This document shows positions 43,343 to 52,874 of a stretch of DNA of 64,000 nt, in pieces. Every line of letters begins with the position of its first letter. Position 1 is the stretch's first letter. This stretch comes from Ideonella benzenivorans. GTDB taxonomy: Bacteria > Pseudomonadota > Gammaproteobacteria > Burkholderiales > Burkholderiaceae_C. The notes under the pieces were generated by a model. It was not told where the DNA came from. It saw only the letters and a list, made by a program, of their open reading frames with translations, and searched no databases. The position numbers were made by a program, and so were the translations under genes. The stretch covers positions 496,001-560,000 of the forward strand of contig NZ_JAGWCB010000007.1 of assembly GCF_020387415.1 (NCBI RefSeq). Reading direction: 5' to 3'.

Positions 43343-44401
43343 TCAGAACTTGTGGCGCATGCCGACGGCCAGGCCCGTCTGGGCGGTGGACGAGGACTTG
43401 CCACCCAGCGCGCCTTCGATCTGCGCACCGTATTCACGGTCGCGCCCGTTGGACAGCACCAGGTAGGCATCGGTGCGCTTGGAGAACAGGTAGTCGGCGG
43501 TCAGCGTGATCTGGTCGGCGCTGGCCAGGTCACGCCGCTTCTGGGCCTGCAGACCGGCGCCCAGCACCACCGTCGGCAGCACCTTGTAGGTCAGGCCGAT
43601 TTCCCCGGTGGTCACGCGGTCCTTGGCGCCGCTGCTGTAGCCCACCTGCGAGACCATGCCGAACAGGCGCATCTTCTCCATCTGGTAGGCCGCGCCCAGC
43701 GCGTATTCCTTCAGGTTGCCTTCGGTGGGGCTGGCGTCGTGCTTGAAGTAGGTGGCGGCCGAGGTCGAGAAGGCGCCAACGGCATAGCTGGCGACCAGGC
43801 TGTAGGCGCTCTGGTAGGCGGTCGGCTTGCCAGACACCTCGCCCAGCGAATAGGTGCCGCCGAACGAGAAGCCTGCCCACTTGGGCGAGTAGTACTTGAC
43901 GCTGTTGTTGACGGCCATGCCCGAGACCCGGTTCGTCAGGCCCAGGCCCCCGGCCGAGTTCATCGGCAGCGACCAGGCCATCAGGCCGGCGGGTGTGTTG
44001 GTGGCCACGGCATAGGCGGGGAAGACATCGCCCGTCACATCGAAGGTGCGGCCCAAGGAGAGGCTGCCGTAGCGGTCGCTGGACAGGCCGACCGTGGCAT
44101 TGCGGCCCCACATCACGCCGCCCTGGGCGGTGGTGCCGGCATCGGTGTTGAAACCGTGCTCGATCCGGAAGTCGGCCTTGAGGCCACCGCCGAGGTCTTC
44201 GGTGCCCTTGAAGCCGAGGCGGTTGCCTTGCGAGACGCCAGAGTCTTCGTTGAGGGTGCGCTTGCCGGCGACGTCATTGGTCCAGACGAGACTGGCATCG
44301 ATCAGGCCATAGACGGTGACCGAGGACTGCGCATGGGCGGCACCGACGGACAGGAGGGCGGCCAGGGCGACCGGCAGCATGGGGCGGAAAGCTTGCTTCA
44401 T
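43343..44401 (-). CDS. Burkholderiales-type Gram-negative porin
   Basis: 352 residues starting MKQAFRPMLPVALAALL, signal peptide to AHA, then SSVTVYGLIDASL, the classic start of the trimeric 16-strand porins, and a terminal Phe. It should let small anionic compounds cross the outer membrane. Next to iacR and convergent, so linked use for auxin uptake is a fair inference. An in-frame ATG at 44413 adds four residues. Confidence 0.9.
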   Translation of the reverse strand: MKQAFRPMLPVALAALLSVGAAHAQSSVTVYGLIDASLVWTNDVAGKRTLNEDSGVSQGNRLGFKGTEDLGGGLKADFRIEHGFNTDAGTTAQGGVMWGRNATVGLSSDRYGSLSLGRTFDVTGDVFPAYAVATNTPAGLMAWSLPMNSAGGLGLTNRVSGMAVNNSVKYYSPKWAGFSFGGTYSLGEVSGKPTAYQSAYSLVASYAVGAFSTSAATYFKHDASPTEGNLKEYALGAAYQMEKMRLFGMVSQVGYSSGAKDRVTTGEIGLTYKVLPTVVLGAGLQAQKRRDLASADQITLTADYLFSKRTDAYLVLSNGRDREYGAQIEGALGGKSSSTAQTGLAVGMRHKF

Positions 44402-44731
44402 GGAGGGTGTCATGCAATGAACTTGGGAAACCCGCGGGGCCGCGGGCAGTTCGCCCCTGGTGCGCTGAGTCAGCACGCCAGGGCTTGATCCTCGTCAGCA
44501 AAACTGGTGCCTATTTCACGTAAATGTGCGGCGACCCTCAACTCTGGGAAAAGCTTTCGGGAAATCGGGTTTGGACCGAATGATTGACGGTCAATAGCGC
44601 ATTGATCCTGGATAAATCTGGTGGGGCCATCGGAGTTCCCGCAATGGGTCCCCGAGGTGGTGGCGATTTATTGGTGCGATTTCACGTGAAAAAGGTAGTA
44701 AATGCACAGTCGCGGTGCCCACCTGGCCCAC
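44402..44731. other. Intergenic region upstream of the porin with palindromes
   Basis: About 330 bases, no gene seen. It holds ATTGACGGTCAAT (44583-44595), a perfect odd-length palindrome, and two related TTTCACGT sites: TTTCACGTAAA at 44514-44524 and the perfect palindrome TTTCACGTGAAA at 44680-44691. The last two share TTCACGT with the iac promoter spacer. Porin promoter presumably lies here but no clear -35/-10 pair was found. Confidence 0.6.
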
Positions 44732-45190
44732 TCAGTCTTTCGCGCTGTCTTCGGGGGTGAGGTTGGTCTGCATCTGCAGCAGGCCCCGGCGCAGTTGCTG
44801 TTGGGCCTCCCGGCCCAGCCCGGTCACGGCGCGCTGCTCCAGGGCCTGGGCCTGTTGCTGCAGCGCCTGCTGTGCGCGCTCGCCGGCGGCGGTCAGGCCC
44901 AGGCGGACCTGTCGCCGGTCGCGGCAGGTTTCCTGGGCCTGCAGCAGTTCCCGTTCGCGCAGCGATTTGATCAGGCGGGCCAGTTGGGCCTTGTCGCGCC
45001 CACTGTGTTGCACCAGGTCGCGCAGGGTGGCCCCGGGATGCCGGGCGAAGAAGCCCAGCACCCGGCCTTCCATCGGGGTCAGCCCCTGCAGCGCCGGTTC
45101 GTCCGGCCCCTGCGACTGCAGGCTGCGCACGCTGTGCATCACCGCATGGATCAGGTCGAGCAGGGAGGTCTCGGCGTCGGTGCGGGGCAT
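44732..45190 (-). CDS. MarR family regulator of the siderophore-interacting protein gene
   Basis: 152 residues from MPRTDAETSLLDLIH. Winged-helix core LTPMEGRVLGFFARHPG, then GRDKAQLARLIKSLRE and the DRRQVRLGL wing. Two palindromes lie upstream; starts at 45229 would place a complete operator inside the coding region, so 45190 is preferred. Divergent from the SIP gene, likely autoregulated. Confidence 0.85.
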   Translation of the reverse strand: MPRTDAETSLLDLIHAVMHSVRSLQSQGPDEPALQGLTPMEGRVLGFFARHPGATLRDLVQHSGRDKAQLARLIKSLRERELLQAQETCRDRRQVRLGLTAAGERAQQALQQQAQALEQRAVTGLGREAQQQLRRGLLQMQTNLTPEDSAKD

Positions 45191-45199
45191 GCCCTTGAT

Positions 45200-45245
45200 G
45201 TTGACAGTGTCAACCTTTTTGGGAATCATGGTTGACATTATCAAC
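45200..45245. promoter_or_regulatory. Twin operators between marR and the SIP gene
   Basis: GTTGACAGTGTCAAC (45200-45214) is a perfect palindrome around one central base; GTTGACATTATCAAC (45231-45245) matches it imperfectly. Centres are 31 bp apart, about three helical turns, as for cooperative dimers of one regulator. Confidence 0.78.
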
Positions 45246-45257
45246 AAAACAGCACGC

Positions 45258-45989
45258 ATGACCATGAACGACACCGCCTTGCCGCGTGTGCAGCGGGTGC
45301 GGCACGAACTGAAGAAACGCGCGCTGCAGGTGCTGCGGGTGGAGCGGGTGAGCCCGCTGTTCCAGCGCATCACGCTGACGGACGAATCGCTGGGCGATTT
45401 CGTCTCAGCCGCCTTCGACGACCATGTGAAGATCCTCCTGCCCGATGGGGTGGGCGAGACGCTGATGCGCGAGTACACCCCGCGCGCCTTCGACACCACG
45501 GCGCACACGCTGGTGCTGGATTTCGCGCTGCATGGGGAAGGGCCGGCGGCGGCCTGGGCCGCCCAGGCCCAGCCCGGCCAGACGCTGACGGTGGCCGGGC
45601 CGCGGGGCTCGTTCGTCGTTGCCGAGGATTTCGACTGGCACCTGTTGATCGGTGACGAGACGGCCTTGCCGGCCATCGCCCGGCGGCTGGAGGAACTGCC
45701 GGCGGGCCGGCGCGCCATCGTGCGCCTGGCCCTGGCCGATCCGGCCGACCGGGCCCTGTTGCCGCCCACCGCCGCCACGCTGGACCTGGCCTGGGTGGAC
45801 CGGCCGGAGACGCTGGTGGACGCGGCCCGCGCGCTGCGTCTGCCCGCCGGCGAAGGCTACGCCTGGTGCGCCACCGAGGCGTCGGTGGCCGCCGCGCTGC
45901 GCGACGTGCTGGTGGACGAGAAGGGCCACGACCCCAAGCTCATCCGCTCTGCCGCCTACTGGAAGCGCGGCGCAGCGGCCCACGGCTGA
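45258..45989 (+). CDS. Siderophore-interacting protein (ViuB-like ferric reductase)
   Basis: 243 residues. FAD motif EYTPRAFD near the N-terminus (Arg/Tyr for flavin) and NAD-binding GDETALPAIARRLEE are typical of SIP reductases, which reduce ferric siderophores in the cytosol. Paired with a MarR regulator rather than Fur box; no siderophore genes nearby, so another flavin-dependent role is possible. ATG at 45264 is an alternative start. Confidence 0.85.
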   Translation: MTMNDTALPRVQRVRHELKKRALQVLRVERVSPLFQRITLTDESLGDFVSAAFDDHVKILLPDGVGETLMREYTPRAFDTTAHTLVLDFALHGEGPAAAWAAQAQPGQTLTVAGPRGSFVVAEDFDWHLLIGDETALPAIARRLEELPAGRRAIVRLALADPADRALLPPTAATLDLAWVDRPETLVDAARALRLPAGEGYAWCATEASVAAALRDVLVDEKGHDPKLIRSAAYWKRGAAAHG

Positions 45990-46014
45990 GGCCGCGGGCT
46001 GCTGCCGGTGGGGC

Positions 46015-47148
<1,134 letters not shown>

Positions 47149-47433
47149 TCAGCGGAGGAAGGAGCGCAGCATGCGGACCATGTGGTCCACCTCGGCGTCC
47201 TGGGTGGGGGCGTCGGTGGGCTGGGCCACGGCGGAGCCGAAGGTCTCCCGCATGTGGCTTTCCAGCACATCGGCCATCAGGCCGTAGGTGGCGCCGCGCA
47301 GCGCGGCCAGCTGCTGGAGCAGGTCGCCGCACTCGGTGCCCGCCTCGACCGCGCGTTCCAGCGCCTCGGCCTGGCCCTTGATGCGGCGCAGCCGGGTGAC
47401 GACGCGTTTGCGCTCGGCGGGCGAGTGGGGCAC
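47149..47433 (-). CDS. frmR: FrmR family formaldehyde-sensing repressor (GTG start)
   Basis: 94 residues of the CsoR/RcnR helical family. Read from GTG it gives Pro2 and Cys35 (PHSPAERK then EAGTEC), the two residues that in E. coli FrmR are cross-linked by formaldehyde, which supports both the start and the function. A TACT-G5-TC-AGTA operator lies 14 nt upstream. First gene of the frmRA operon. Confidence 0.9.
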   Translation of the reverse strand: MPHSPAERKRVVTRLRRIKGQAEALERAVEAGTECGDLLQQLAALRGATYGLMADVLESHMRETFGSAVAQPTDAPTQDAEVDHMVRMLRSFLR

Positions 47434-47446
47434 GGCGGACTCCTGG

Positions 47447-47463
47447 ATACTGGGGGTCAGTAT
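47447..47463. promoter_or_regulatory. FrmR/RcnR-type operator
   Basis: ATACTGGGGGTCAGTAT: inverted ATACT/AGTAT around a G-tract, the form bound by RcnR/FrmR tetramers. It sits just before the frmR start. Confidence 0.85.
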
Positions 47464-47870
47464 ACAGAGGCCCTCCCTGCGGCGGGGCGCTCCAATACTT
47501 CTTCCTGCCCCGCAAAAATCTGGTACACTCACCGAGTTAGCTGCAGTTTCGCTTACCTCCGCAGCTTTGAGCCCGCCGTACGCCATGTGTTTCGCACACC
47601 GCGTGCAAGGCGGCTCCCCCAGGTTGGATCCATCTCACGCGGTCACTTGGCAACCCAGGCAAGCTTCGTCTGGTTCAAAGGTCCTGACGCCCCGCACTTG
47701 GCGGTTCATCCAGGCTTCAGGATCCTGATCTTCTTTCTCTTTCGGCGCTGGCGCGATCCCCGATCCCTGCCAGGCCTTTCGCGCCGCGCCTCGCTGGCCG
47801 GTGCCATGAAAACCCATTGATCTCTGCTTCTCCCCACATCCGCACCGTGGGCAGGTATGTCCTGTCCTCG
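47464..47870 (+). promoter_or_regulatory. Long leader upstream of small gene, IF-1 paralogue and RRM gene
   Basis: About 400 bases with no convincing protein gene. A possible -10 (TACACT, 47524-47529) could start an mRNA with a leader of more than 300 nt before the first good gene. Several short frames occur and a minimal MKTH peptide ends at 47819, none supported. Long leaders of this kind precede cold-responsive translation and RNA-binding genes; that reading is inference. Confidence 0.4.
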
Positions 47871-48053
47871 ATGACCCAACGGACCGACACCGGTCACTTT
47901 GCGGCGTCCCTGTCGATCCGCAGCGGCACAGGCTCTGCCTCCCATGACCGGGTCTTCCGGTTCATTCCCCTGTTTTCCACGCCCCGTGCAGCCTCGCGTT
48001 ACGCGATGGCGCAGGGTCTGGAATACCTGCGTCAACCCGCGTTGCCGGCCTGA
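47871..48053 (+). CDS. Small conserved hypothetical protein (60 aa)
   Basis: Product MTQRTDTGHFAASLSIRSG followed by GSASHDRVFRF, a FSTPRAASRYAMAQGLEYL helix and end. The SIRSGxGSASxDRVxRF pattern with an aromatic helix is one I associate with short unnamed betaproteobacterial proteins. An in-frame TTG at 47817 would add 18 residues. It precedes the IF-1 gene by 36 nt. Confidence 0.6.
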   Translation: MTQRTDTGHFAASLSIRSGTGSASHDRVFRFIPLFSTPRAASRYAMAQGLEYLRQPALPA

Positions 48054-48089
48054 GCGGCAGCCCGGCACGTTCTTGCACAAGGATCACTG

Positions 48090-48356
48090 ATGACCAAAGA
48101 AGAACTCATCGAAATGCGTGGCCAGGTGGACGAAGTCCTGCCGGACTCGCGCTTTCGCGTGACGCTGGAAAACGGCCACAGCCTGGTGGCCTACACCGGC
48201 GGCAAGATGCGCAAGCACCACATCCGCATCCTGGCCGGCGACAAGGTCTCGCTGGAACTCTCTCCTTATGACCTCAACAAGGGTCGTATCACCTTCCGTC
48301 ACCTCGAACCTCGCAGCGGTGGGGCGCCTTCGGCGCCGCGACGCAGGAAGTTCTGA
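48090..48356 (+). CDS. infA: Translation initiation factor IF-1 paralogue
   Basis: 88 residues; S1/OB-fold of IF-1 with [21 protein letters not shown] and [16 protein letters not shown]. The extra 15-residue C-terminal tail is Ser/Pro/Arg-rich, longer than the usual 72-residue protein, as in second infA copies of betaproteobacteria. AAGGATCAC precedes the ATG. It may serve at low temperature with the RRM protein next door. Confidence 0.9.
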   Translation: MTKEELIEMRGQVDEVLPDSRFRVTLENGHSLVAYTGGKMRKHHIRILAGDKVSLELSPYDLNKGRITFRHLEPRSGGAPSAPRRRKF

Positions 48357-48446
48357 TGACATCGGCCCATCCCGGGCCACAACTGATTGCCATGTGCTGC
48401 CGCAGCCGGTGATCCAGAGAACGCGGCATTTCTGAAAGGGTCCATC

Positions 48447-48737
48447 ATGGACAACAAGCTCTACGTCGGCAATCTGCCTTATTCCATGGGCGACGACGAT
48501 CTTCAACGCCACTTCGCGGCTTATGGCCAGGTCGGTTCGGCCAAGGTCATGATGGACCGTGACAGCGGCCGCTCCAAGGGCTTCGGCTTCGTGGAGATGG
48601 GTTCTTCTGAAGAAGCCCAGGCGGCCATCCGTGGTCTGAACGGCCAGTCCTTCGACGGTCGTGACATGGTCGTTAACGTGGCCCGCCCGCGCGAAGAGCG
48701 CCCGTCGGGCTTCGGCGGCGGTCGTCGCAGCTACTGA
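48447..48737 (+). CDS. RRM-domain RNA-binding protein
   Basis: 96 residues: RNP2 KLYVGNLPY and RNP1 SKGFGFVEM in one RRM, then a short basic Gly-rich tail (FGGGRRSY). Such glycine-tailed RRM proteins in proteobacteria and cyanobacteria are often cold-induced. It follows infA by 90 nt and is followed by two hairpins that could end the transcript. Confidence 0.93.
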   Translation: MDNKLYVGNLPYSMGDDDLQRHFAAYGQVGSAKVMMDRDSGRSKGFGFVEMGSSEEAQAAIRGLNGQSFDGRDMVVNVARPREERPSGFGGGRRSY

Positions 48738-48750
48738 TCGTGGCTGATCC

Positions 48751-48770
48751 ATCCGGCCTCCTGGCCGGAT
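48751..48770 (+). terminator. Hairpin after the RRM gene (first)
   Basis: Perfect 8-bp stem ATCCGGCC / GGCCGGAT with loop TCCT, 14 nt past the stop codon. No T run follows directly. Confidence 0.55.
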
Positions 48771-48774
48771 GAAG

Positions 48775-48809
48775 GGTTCACGCACGCACGGTTGCTGCGT
48801 GCGTGAACC
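48775..48809. terminator. Hairpin after the RRM gene (second, 14-bp stem)
   Basis: GGTTCACGCACGCA (48775-48788) pairs perfectly with TGCGTGCGTGAACC (48796-48809), loop CGGTTGC. Very stable; together with the preceding hairpin it probably terminates the infA-RRM transcript and insulates ssuE. Confidence 0.65.
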
Positions 48810-48897
48810 GGATATCCAAGACGGATTTCCTTCGTTGTTCCTGGCCAGCCCGCTGGCTAAGGTGAAGCCCTGTTGATCTCAACACACGGACTTCACC

Positions 48898-49437
48898 ATG
48901 AACATCGTCGGCATTGCGGGCAGTCCCACCCGCCCCTCCCGTTCCACGGCGCTGCTGCGCCAGGCCCTGACCCAGTTGGAAGCGGCCGGCGGACACACCC
49001 GGTTGATTGAAATCTCGGAACTGCCCCCGCAGGCGATCCTGCGCGCCGAGTTCCGTGATCCTTCGGTCGTCGCTGCCGTTGAGCAGGTCCAGGCGGCCGA
49101 TCTCGTGGTCGTCGCCACCCCCATCTACAAGGCCGCTTACAGCGGCGTGCTCAAAGCCTTCCTGGATCTGCTGCCGCAAGACGGCCTGCAGGGCAAGCAG
49201 GTGCTGGTGCTGGGCACCGGCGGCAGCATCGCCCATCTGCTGGCGCTGGACTACGCCCTCAAGCCCGTGCTGTCGGCGCTGGGGGCGCGGCACATCCTGG
49301 ACGTGGTCTACGCCGAGGACACCCAGTTCGTGCGCAATGAACAGGGCCATCAACCGGTCGACGCGGTGCTGCACCGGCTGGAACGGGCCCTGGCCCCCTG
49401 GACCGCGGACCACGTGGCGCTGGCCCTGGCGGCCTGA
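48898..49437 (+). CDS. ssuE: NADPH-dependent FMN reductase SsuE
   Basis: 179 residues, flavodoxin-like fold with GIAGSPTRPSRS and VVVATPIYKAAYSGVLKAFLD. Supplies FMNH2 to sulfonate monooxygenases. First gene of ssuEACB; the usual ssuD is missing. Confidence 0.9.
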   Translation: MNIVGIAGSPTRPSRSTALLRQALTQLEAAGGHTRLIEISELPPQAILRAEFRDPSVVAAVEQVQAADLVVVATPIYKAAYSGVLKAFLDLLPQDGLQGKQVLVLGTGGSIAHLLALDYALKPVLSALGARHILDVVYAEDTQFVRNEQGHQPVDAVLHRLERALAPWTADHVALALAA

Positions 49438-49488
49438 CGGCCCCCTCCGCGCTTTCATCTCCTGTCTCTCGTCTGCGTTCGGGGTGCC

Positions 49489-50469
49489 ATGTTTTCCGCA
49501 GTCCATGTTTCTTTCTCTTCCCCCCGTCGGGCCTGGCTGCAGGCGCTGGCCGTCGGTGCCGGTGTCCTGGCTGGCGGGGCCGCCTGGGCGCAGGCCGCCG
49601 ACAAGCGGTTGCGCATCGGCTTTCAGAAGTCCGCCAGCCTGCTGACCCTGCAGAAGTCGCTGGGCTCGCTGGAAAAGCGCCTGGCGCCGCAAGGCATCAC
49701 GGTGCAGTGGGTGGAGTTTCCGGCCGGTCCCCAGTTGCTGGAGGGCCTGAACGTGGGCGCCATCGACATCGGCTTCGTCGGTGAGGCGCCGCCGATCTTC
49801 GCGCAGGCGGCCGGGGCACAGTTCGTCTACGTGGGCTTCGATCCCGCGGCGCCGGAGGCCGAGGCCCTGATCGTGCCGAAGAACTCCCCGCTGAAGCGCG
49901 TGGCCGAGCTCAAGGGCAGGAAGGTGGCCCTCAACCGCGGCTCGAACGTCCACTACCTGCTGGTCAAGCTGCTGGAGAAGGCGGGCCTGGCCTACACCGA
50001 CATTCAGCCCATCTTCCTGCCGCCGGCTGACGCCCGCGCCGCCTTCGAGCGCGGCGCGGTGGATGCCTGGGTCATCTGGGACCCCTTCCTGGCGGCGGCC
50101 GAGCAACAGATCGGCGCCCGGCAGCTGGCGGATGGCCGTGGCGTGGTCAACGACTACAACTTCTATCTGGCCGAGCGGCGCTATGCGGCGCGCAACCCCC
50201 AGGTCATCCAGGCCCTGTTCGAGGACACGGTGCAGCAGGGGCGTTGGATCAAGACCCACCTGGACGAGGCCGCCAAGCTGATCGCGCCGCTGCAGGGGCT
50301 GGACGCGGCCATCGTGCGGGCCAGCCTGCACCGCTACCAGTTCAACGTCCAGCCGGTCACCGCCGCCGTGGCAGCGGATCAGCAGCGCGTGGCCGACACC
50401 TTTGCGGCGCTGAAACTCATCCCCAAACCCATCCGCGTGGCGGACGCGCTGCCGCGCGGCACCCGCTGA
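49489..50469 (+). CDS. ssuA: Aliphatic sulfonate-binding protein SsuA
   Basis: 326 residues. A twin-arginine-like signal SPRRAWLQALAVGAG (about 11-25) precedes the mature protein with LRIGFQKSASLL, then VEFPAGPQLLEGLNVGAIDIG and WVIWDPFLAAAE. Periplasmic sulfonate binding protein for SsuBC. Tat versus Sec export cannot be decided from sequence alone. Confidence 0.9.
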   Translation: MFSAVHVSFSSPRRAWLQALAVGAGVLAGGAAWAQAADKRLRIGFQKSASLLTLQKSLGSLEKRLAPQGITVQWVEFPAGPQLLEGLNVGAIDIGFVGEAPPIFAQAAGAQFVYVGFDPAAPEAEALIVPKNSPLKRVAELKGRKVALNRGSNVHYLLVKLLEKAGLAYTDIQPIFLPPADARAAFERGAVDAWVIWDPFLAAAEQQIGARQLADGRGVVNDYNFYLAERRYAARNPQVIQALFEDTVQQGRWIKTHLDEAAKLIAPLQGLDAAIVRASLHRYQFNVQPVTAAVAADQQRVADTFAALKLIPKPIRVADALPRGTR

Positions 50470-50487
50470 CCGGCCGGAGATCCTGAC

Positions 50488-51282
50488 ATGGCCCAGACCC
50501 CTGTGTCCTTCTGGCGCCGCTGGGGGGGCCGCGGGCTGCCCTGGCTGCTGCCGGCCCTGTTGATGCTGGTTTGGGAACTGGCCTCCCGCGAGGGTTGGCT
50601 GGCCAGCCGGGTGCTGCCGGCGCCGGATGCCGTGGTGACGGCCTTCTGGGGCCTGCTGAGCTCCGGCGAGCTGGGCCACCATGTGGCGGTCAGCACCGGA
50701 CGGGCGCTGGGCGGGCTGGCGCTGGGCGGCGGCGCCGGCCTCCTGCTGGGGCTGCTGACCGGCACCCTGCGGCCGGCCGAGACGCTGCTCGACACCAGCC
50801 TGCAGATGCTGCGCAACATCCCGGCCCTGGCGCTGATCCCGCTGGTCATCCTCTGGTTCGGCATCGACGAGAGCGCCAAGTTGTTCCTGGTGGCCGTGGG
50901 GGTCTTCTTTCCCATCTACCTCAACACCTTTCACGGCATCCGGGCCGTCGACCCTGGCCTGATCGAGATGGCCCGCAGCTATGGCCTGTCGGGCGGAGCC
51001 CTGTACCGGCAGGTCATCCTGCCCGGGGCGCTGCCCTCCATCCTGGTGGGCCTGCGCTTTTCGCTGGGGCTGACCTGGGTGCTGCTGATCGTGGCCGAGA
51101 CCATCTCGGCCCAGGCCGGCATCGGCTACATGACGATGAATGCCCGCGAGTTCCTGCAGACCGACGTGGTGCTGGTGGGCATCCTGCTCTATGCGCTGCT
51201 GGGCAAGGGGGCGGACCTGCTGGCCCGCGGCCTGGAAGCCTGGTGGCTGCCCTGGCACCCCTCGCGTCGTCCGCAGGCCTGA
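50488..51282 (+). CDS. ssuC: Sulfonate ABC permease SsuC
   Basis: 264 residues, about six membrane spans, with the permease-ATPase contact loop (GLIEMARSYGLSGGALYRQV) near residue 155. 18 nt after ssuA. Inner-membrane channel for sulfonates. Confidence 0.9.
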   Translation: MAQTPVSFWRRWGGRGLPWLLPALLMLVWELASREGWLASRVLPAPDAVVTAFWGLLSSGELGHHVAVSTGRALGGLALGGGAGLLLGLLTGTLRPAETLLDTSLQMLRNIPALALIPLVILWFGIDESAKLFLVAVGVFFPIYLNTFHGIRAVDPGLIEMARSYGLSGGALYRQVILPGALPSILVGLRFSLGLTWVLLIVAETISAQAGIGYMTMNAREFLQTDVVLVGILLYALLGKGADLLARGLEAWWLPWHPSRRPQA

Positions 51283-51317
51283 GCCCGGCCGCCTGAAACT
51301 TTCACAAGGAGCCCCCG

Positions 51318-52169
51318 ATGGCCTACTTCGAATCCAGTCTGGCGGCGGCCAGCCTGGGCCAGACCTGGAACGACTGGCTCGGCGCCGAGGCCCATGTGAA
51401 CGTGCCGGTGCCCGTGGAGCGGCAGGTCGCCCCCGGCCTGTCCGTCAGCCTGCGGGGGCTCGGCAAGCGCTATGGCGAGCGGGTGGTGCTGTCGGAACTG
51501 GACCTGGACATCGTCCCCGGCGAATTCGTCGCCATCGTGGGGCGCAGTGGCTGTGGCAAGAGCACCTTGCTGCGCCAGGTGGCCGGGCTGGAATCGGTGG
51601 ACCAAGGCAGTCTGACCTTGGATGGCCAAGCCCACCATGGGCAGACCCATGCGGCGGTCCGCCTGATGTACCAGGATGCGCGCCTGCTGCCCTGGAAGCG
51701 AGTGCTGGACAACGTGGCGCTGGGCCTGTCCGGGGCCGACGCCAGGGCCCGCGCGCAGGCCGCCCTGGCGGCGGTGGGCCTGGCCGATCGGGCGCAGGAA
51801 TGGCCCGCCGTGCTGTCGGGCGGGCAACGCCAACGGGTGGCCCTGGCACGGGCCCTGGTGCACCGGCCTCGGCTGCTGTTGCTGGATGAGCCGCTGGGTG
51901 CGCTGGATGCGTTGACCCGCATCGAGATGCACCAGCTGATCGAACGGCTCTGGCGCAGCCAGGGCTTCACCGCCATCCTGGTGACCCATGACGTGGGCGA
52001 GGCCGTGGCGCTGGCCGACCGCGTGGTGCTGATCGAAGGGCAGCGGGTGGCCGCGGACACGGCGGTGGACCTGGCGCGACCGCGCGCGCGGGGCACGGCG
52101 GCCTTTGCCGCGCTGGAAGACCAGGTGCTCGCCCGGGTCCTGAACACGGACTCCCGTCAGAGCGCCTGA
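51318..52169 (+). CDS. ssuB: Sulfonate ABC ATPase SsuB
   Basis: 283 residues. Walker [10 protein letters not shown], signature [11 protein letters not shown], Walker [13 protein letters not shown]. The N-terminus is about 35 residues longer than the fold needs, with an acidic start. The 3' end overlaps the convergent tetR by 13 nt. Confidence 0.9.
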   Translation: MAYFESSLAAASLGQTWNDWLGAEAHVNVPVPVERQVAPGLSVSLRGLGKRYGERVVLSELDLDIVPGEFVAIVGRSGCGKSTLLRQVAGLESVDQGSLTLDGQAHHGQTHAAVRLMYQDARLLPWKRVLDNVALGLSGADARARAQAALAAVGLADRAQEWPAVLSGGQRQRVALARALVHRPRLLLLDEPLGALDALTRIEMHQLIERLWRSQGFTAILVTHDVGEAVALADRVVLIEGQRVAADTAVDLARPRARGTAAFAALEDQVLARVLNTDSRQSA

Positions 52170-52801
52170 CTGGGCGGCGGCCCCAGGGGCGGGAGCTCGC
52201 AGCGGGCCAGCTGTCTGGCTTCGGCGCGGTCCACGCCCAGTCCCACGAGCAGCAGCTCGGCGACGTCCGTACCGGCTTCCCGCCAGGTGACATGCCCCTC
52301 GAGCACCGGCAGCATCGCCGCCAAGGTGCTGCCGCTGAGCATGGCAACGGCCGTCACCAGCTGATCGAGGCCAATGGCATAGCGCCCGGCCTCAATGCCC
52401 GCTTGAAGATCGCGTTGCGGCTGGCTGCCCATGACGTCCTCGATCACCAAGGGGCTGAAGCCAAACCGGCTCACGAACCGTCCCCACAAGGGGTCCTCGT
52501 GCGCGCGGCGAATGTACTGGCGCACCCCGATCGACAGCCGCTGTGCCGGGTCGCTGACGCCCGTGAACCCGGCGATGACCCGTGCGGTCATCTCGCGCGA
52601 CAGCGCGGCCGCGACATCTCCGAACAGGTTCTCCACATCGGGGACGTGACTGTAGATGGTGCCTCGGGCCATCCCTGCGGCATTCGCCAAGTCGCTGACG
52701 CTGACCTTGGTGATGCCGCGTTCCGTGAAGAGCTTCAGCGCCGCGGCGTGGATCCGTTGTCGAGCCTGGTTCGGCGGGAGGAGGGCTGCTTTGACAGTCA
52801 T
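52157..52801 (-). CDS. TetR family regulator of the meta-cleavage operon
   Basis: 214 residues: helix-turn-helix with [16 protein letters not shown] and [18 protein letters not shown]. Divergent from the hydrolase gene with a palindrome between. An ATG start at 52801 is preferred to an in-frame TTG six nt upstream. Effector probably a phenolic acid or its CoA/ring-fission product. Confidence 0.88.
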   Translation of the reverse strand: MTVKAALLPPNQARQRIHAAALKLFTERGITKVSVSDLANAAGMARGTIYSHVPDVENLFGDVAAALSREMTARVIAGFTGVSDPAQRLSIGVRQYIRRAHEDPLWGRFVSRFGFSPLVIEDVMGSQPQRDLQAGIEAGRYAIGLDQLVTAVAMLSGSTLAAMLPVLEGHVTWREAGTDVAELLLVGLGVDRAEARQLARCELPPLGPPPSQAL

Positions 52802-52874
52802 GTCCAAAAATTTCCAAGTTGCGCGATTTTAGACATCGATAGGGAAAACGAGGATGCGCATACACGTCTCGTAT

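Noticed and set aside
47586-47728. Short ATG frame (47 codons) in the long leader
   Set aside because: No ribosome site, no recognisable pattern; more likely untranslated leader.
48778-51258. Open frame of over 800 codons antisense to ssuEAC
   Set aside because: Same shadow composition; sense genes are recognisable ssu genes with ordered ribosome sites.
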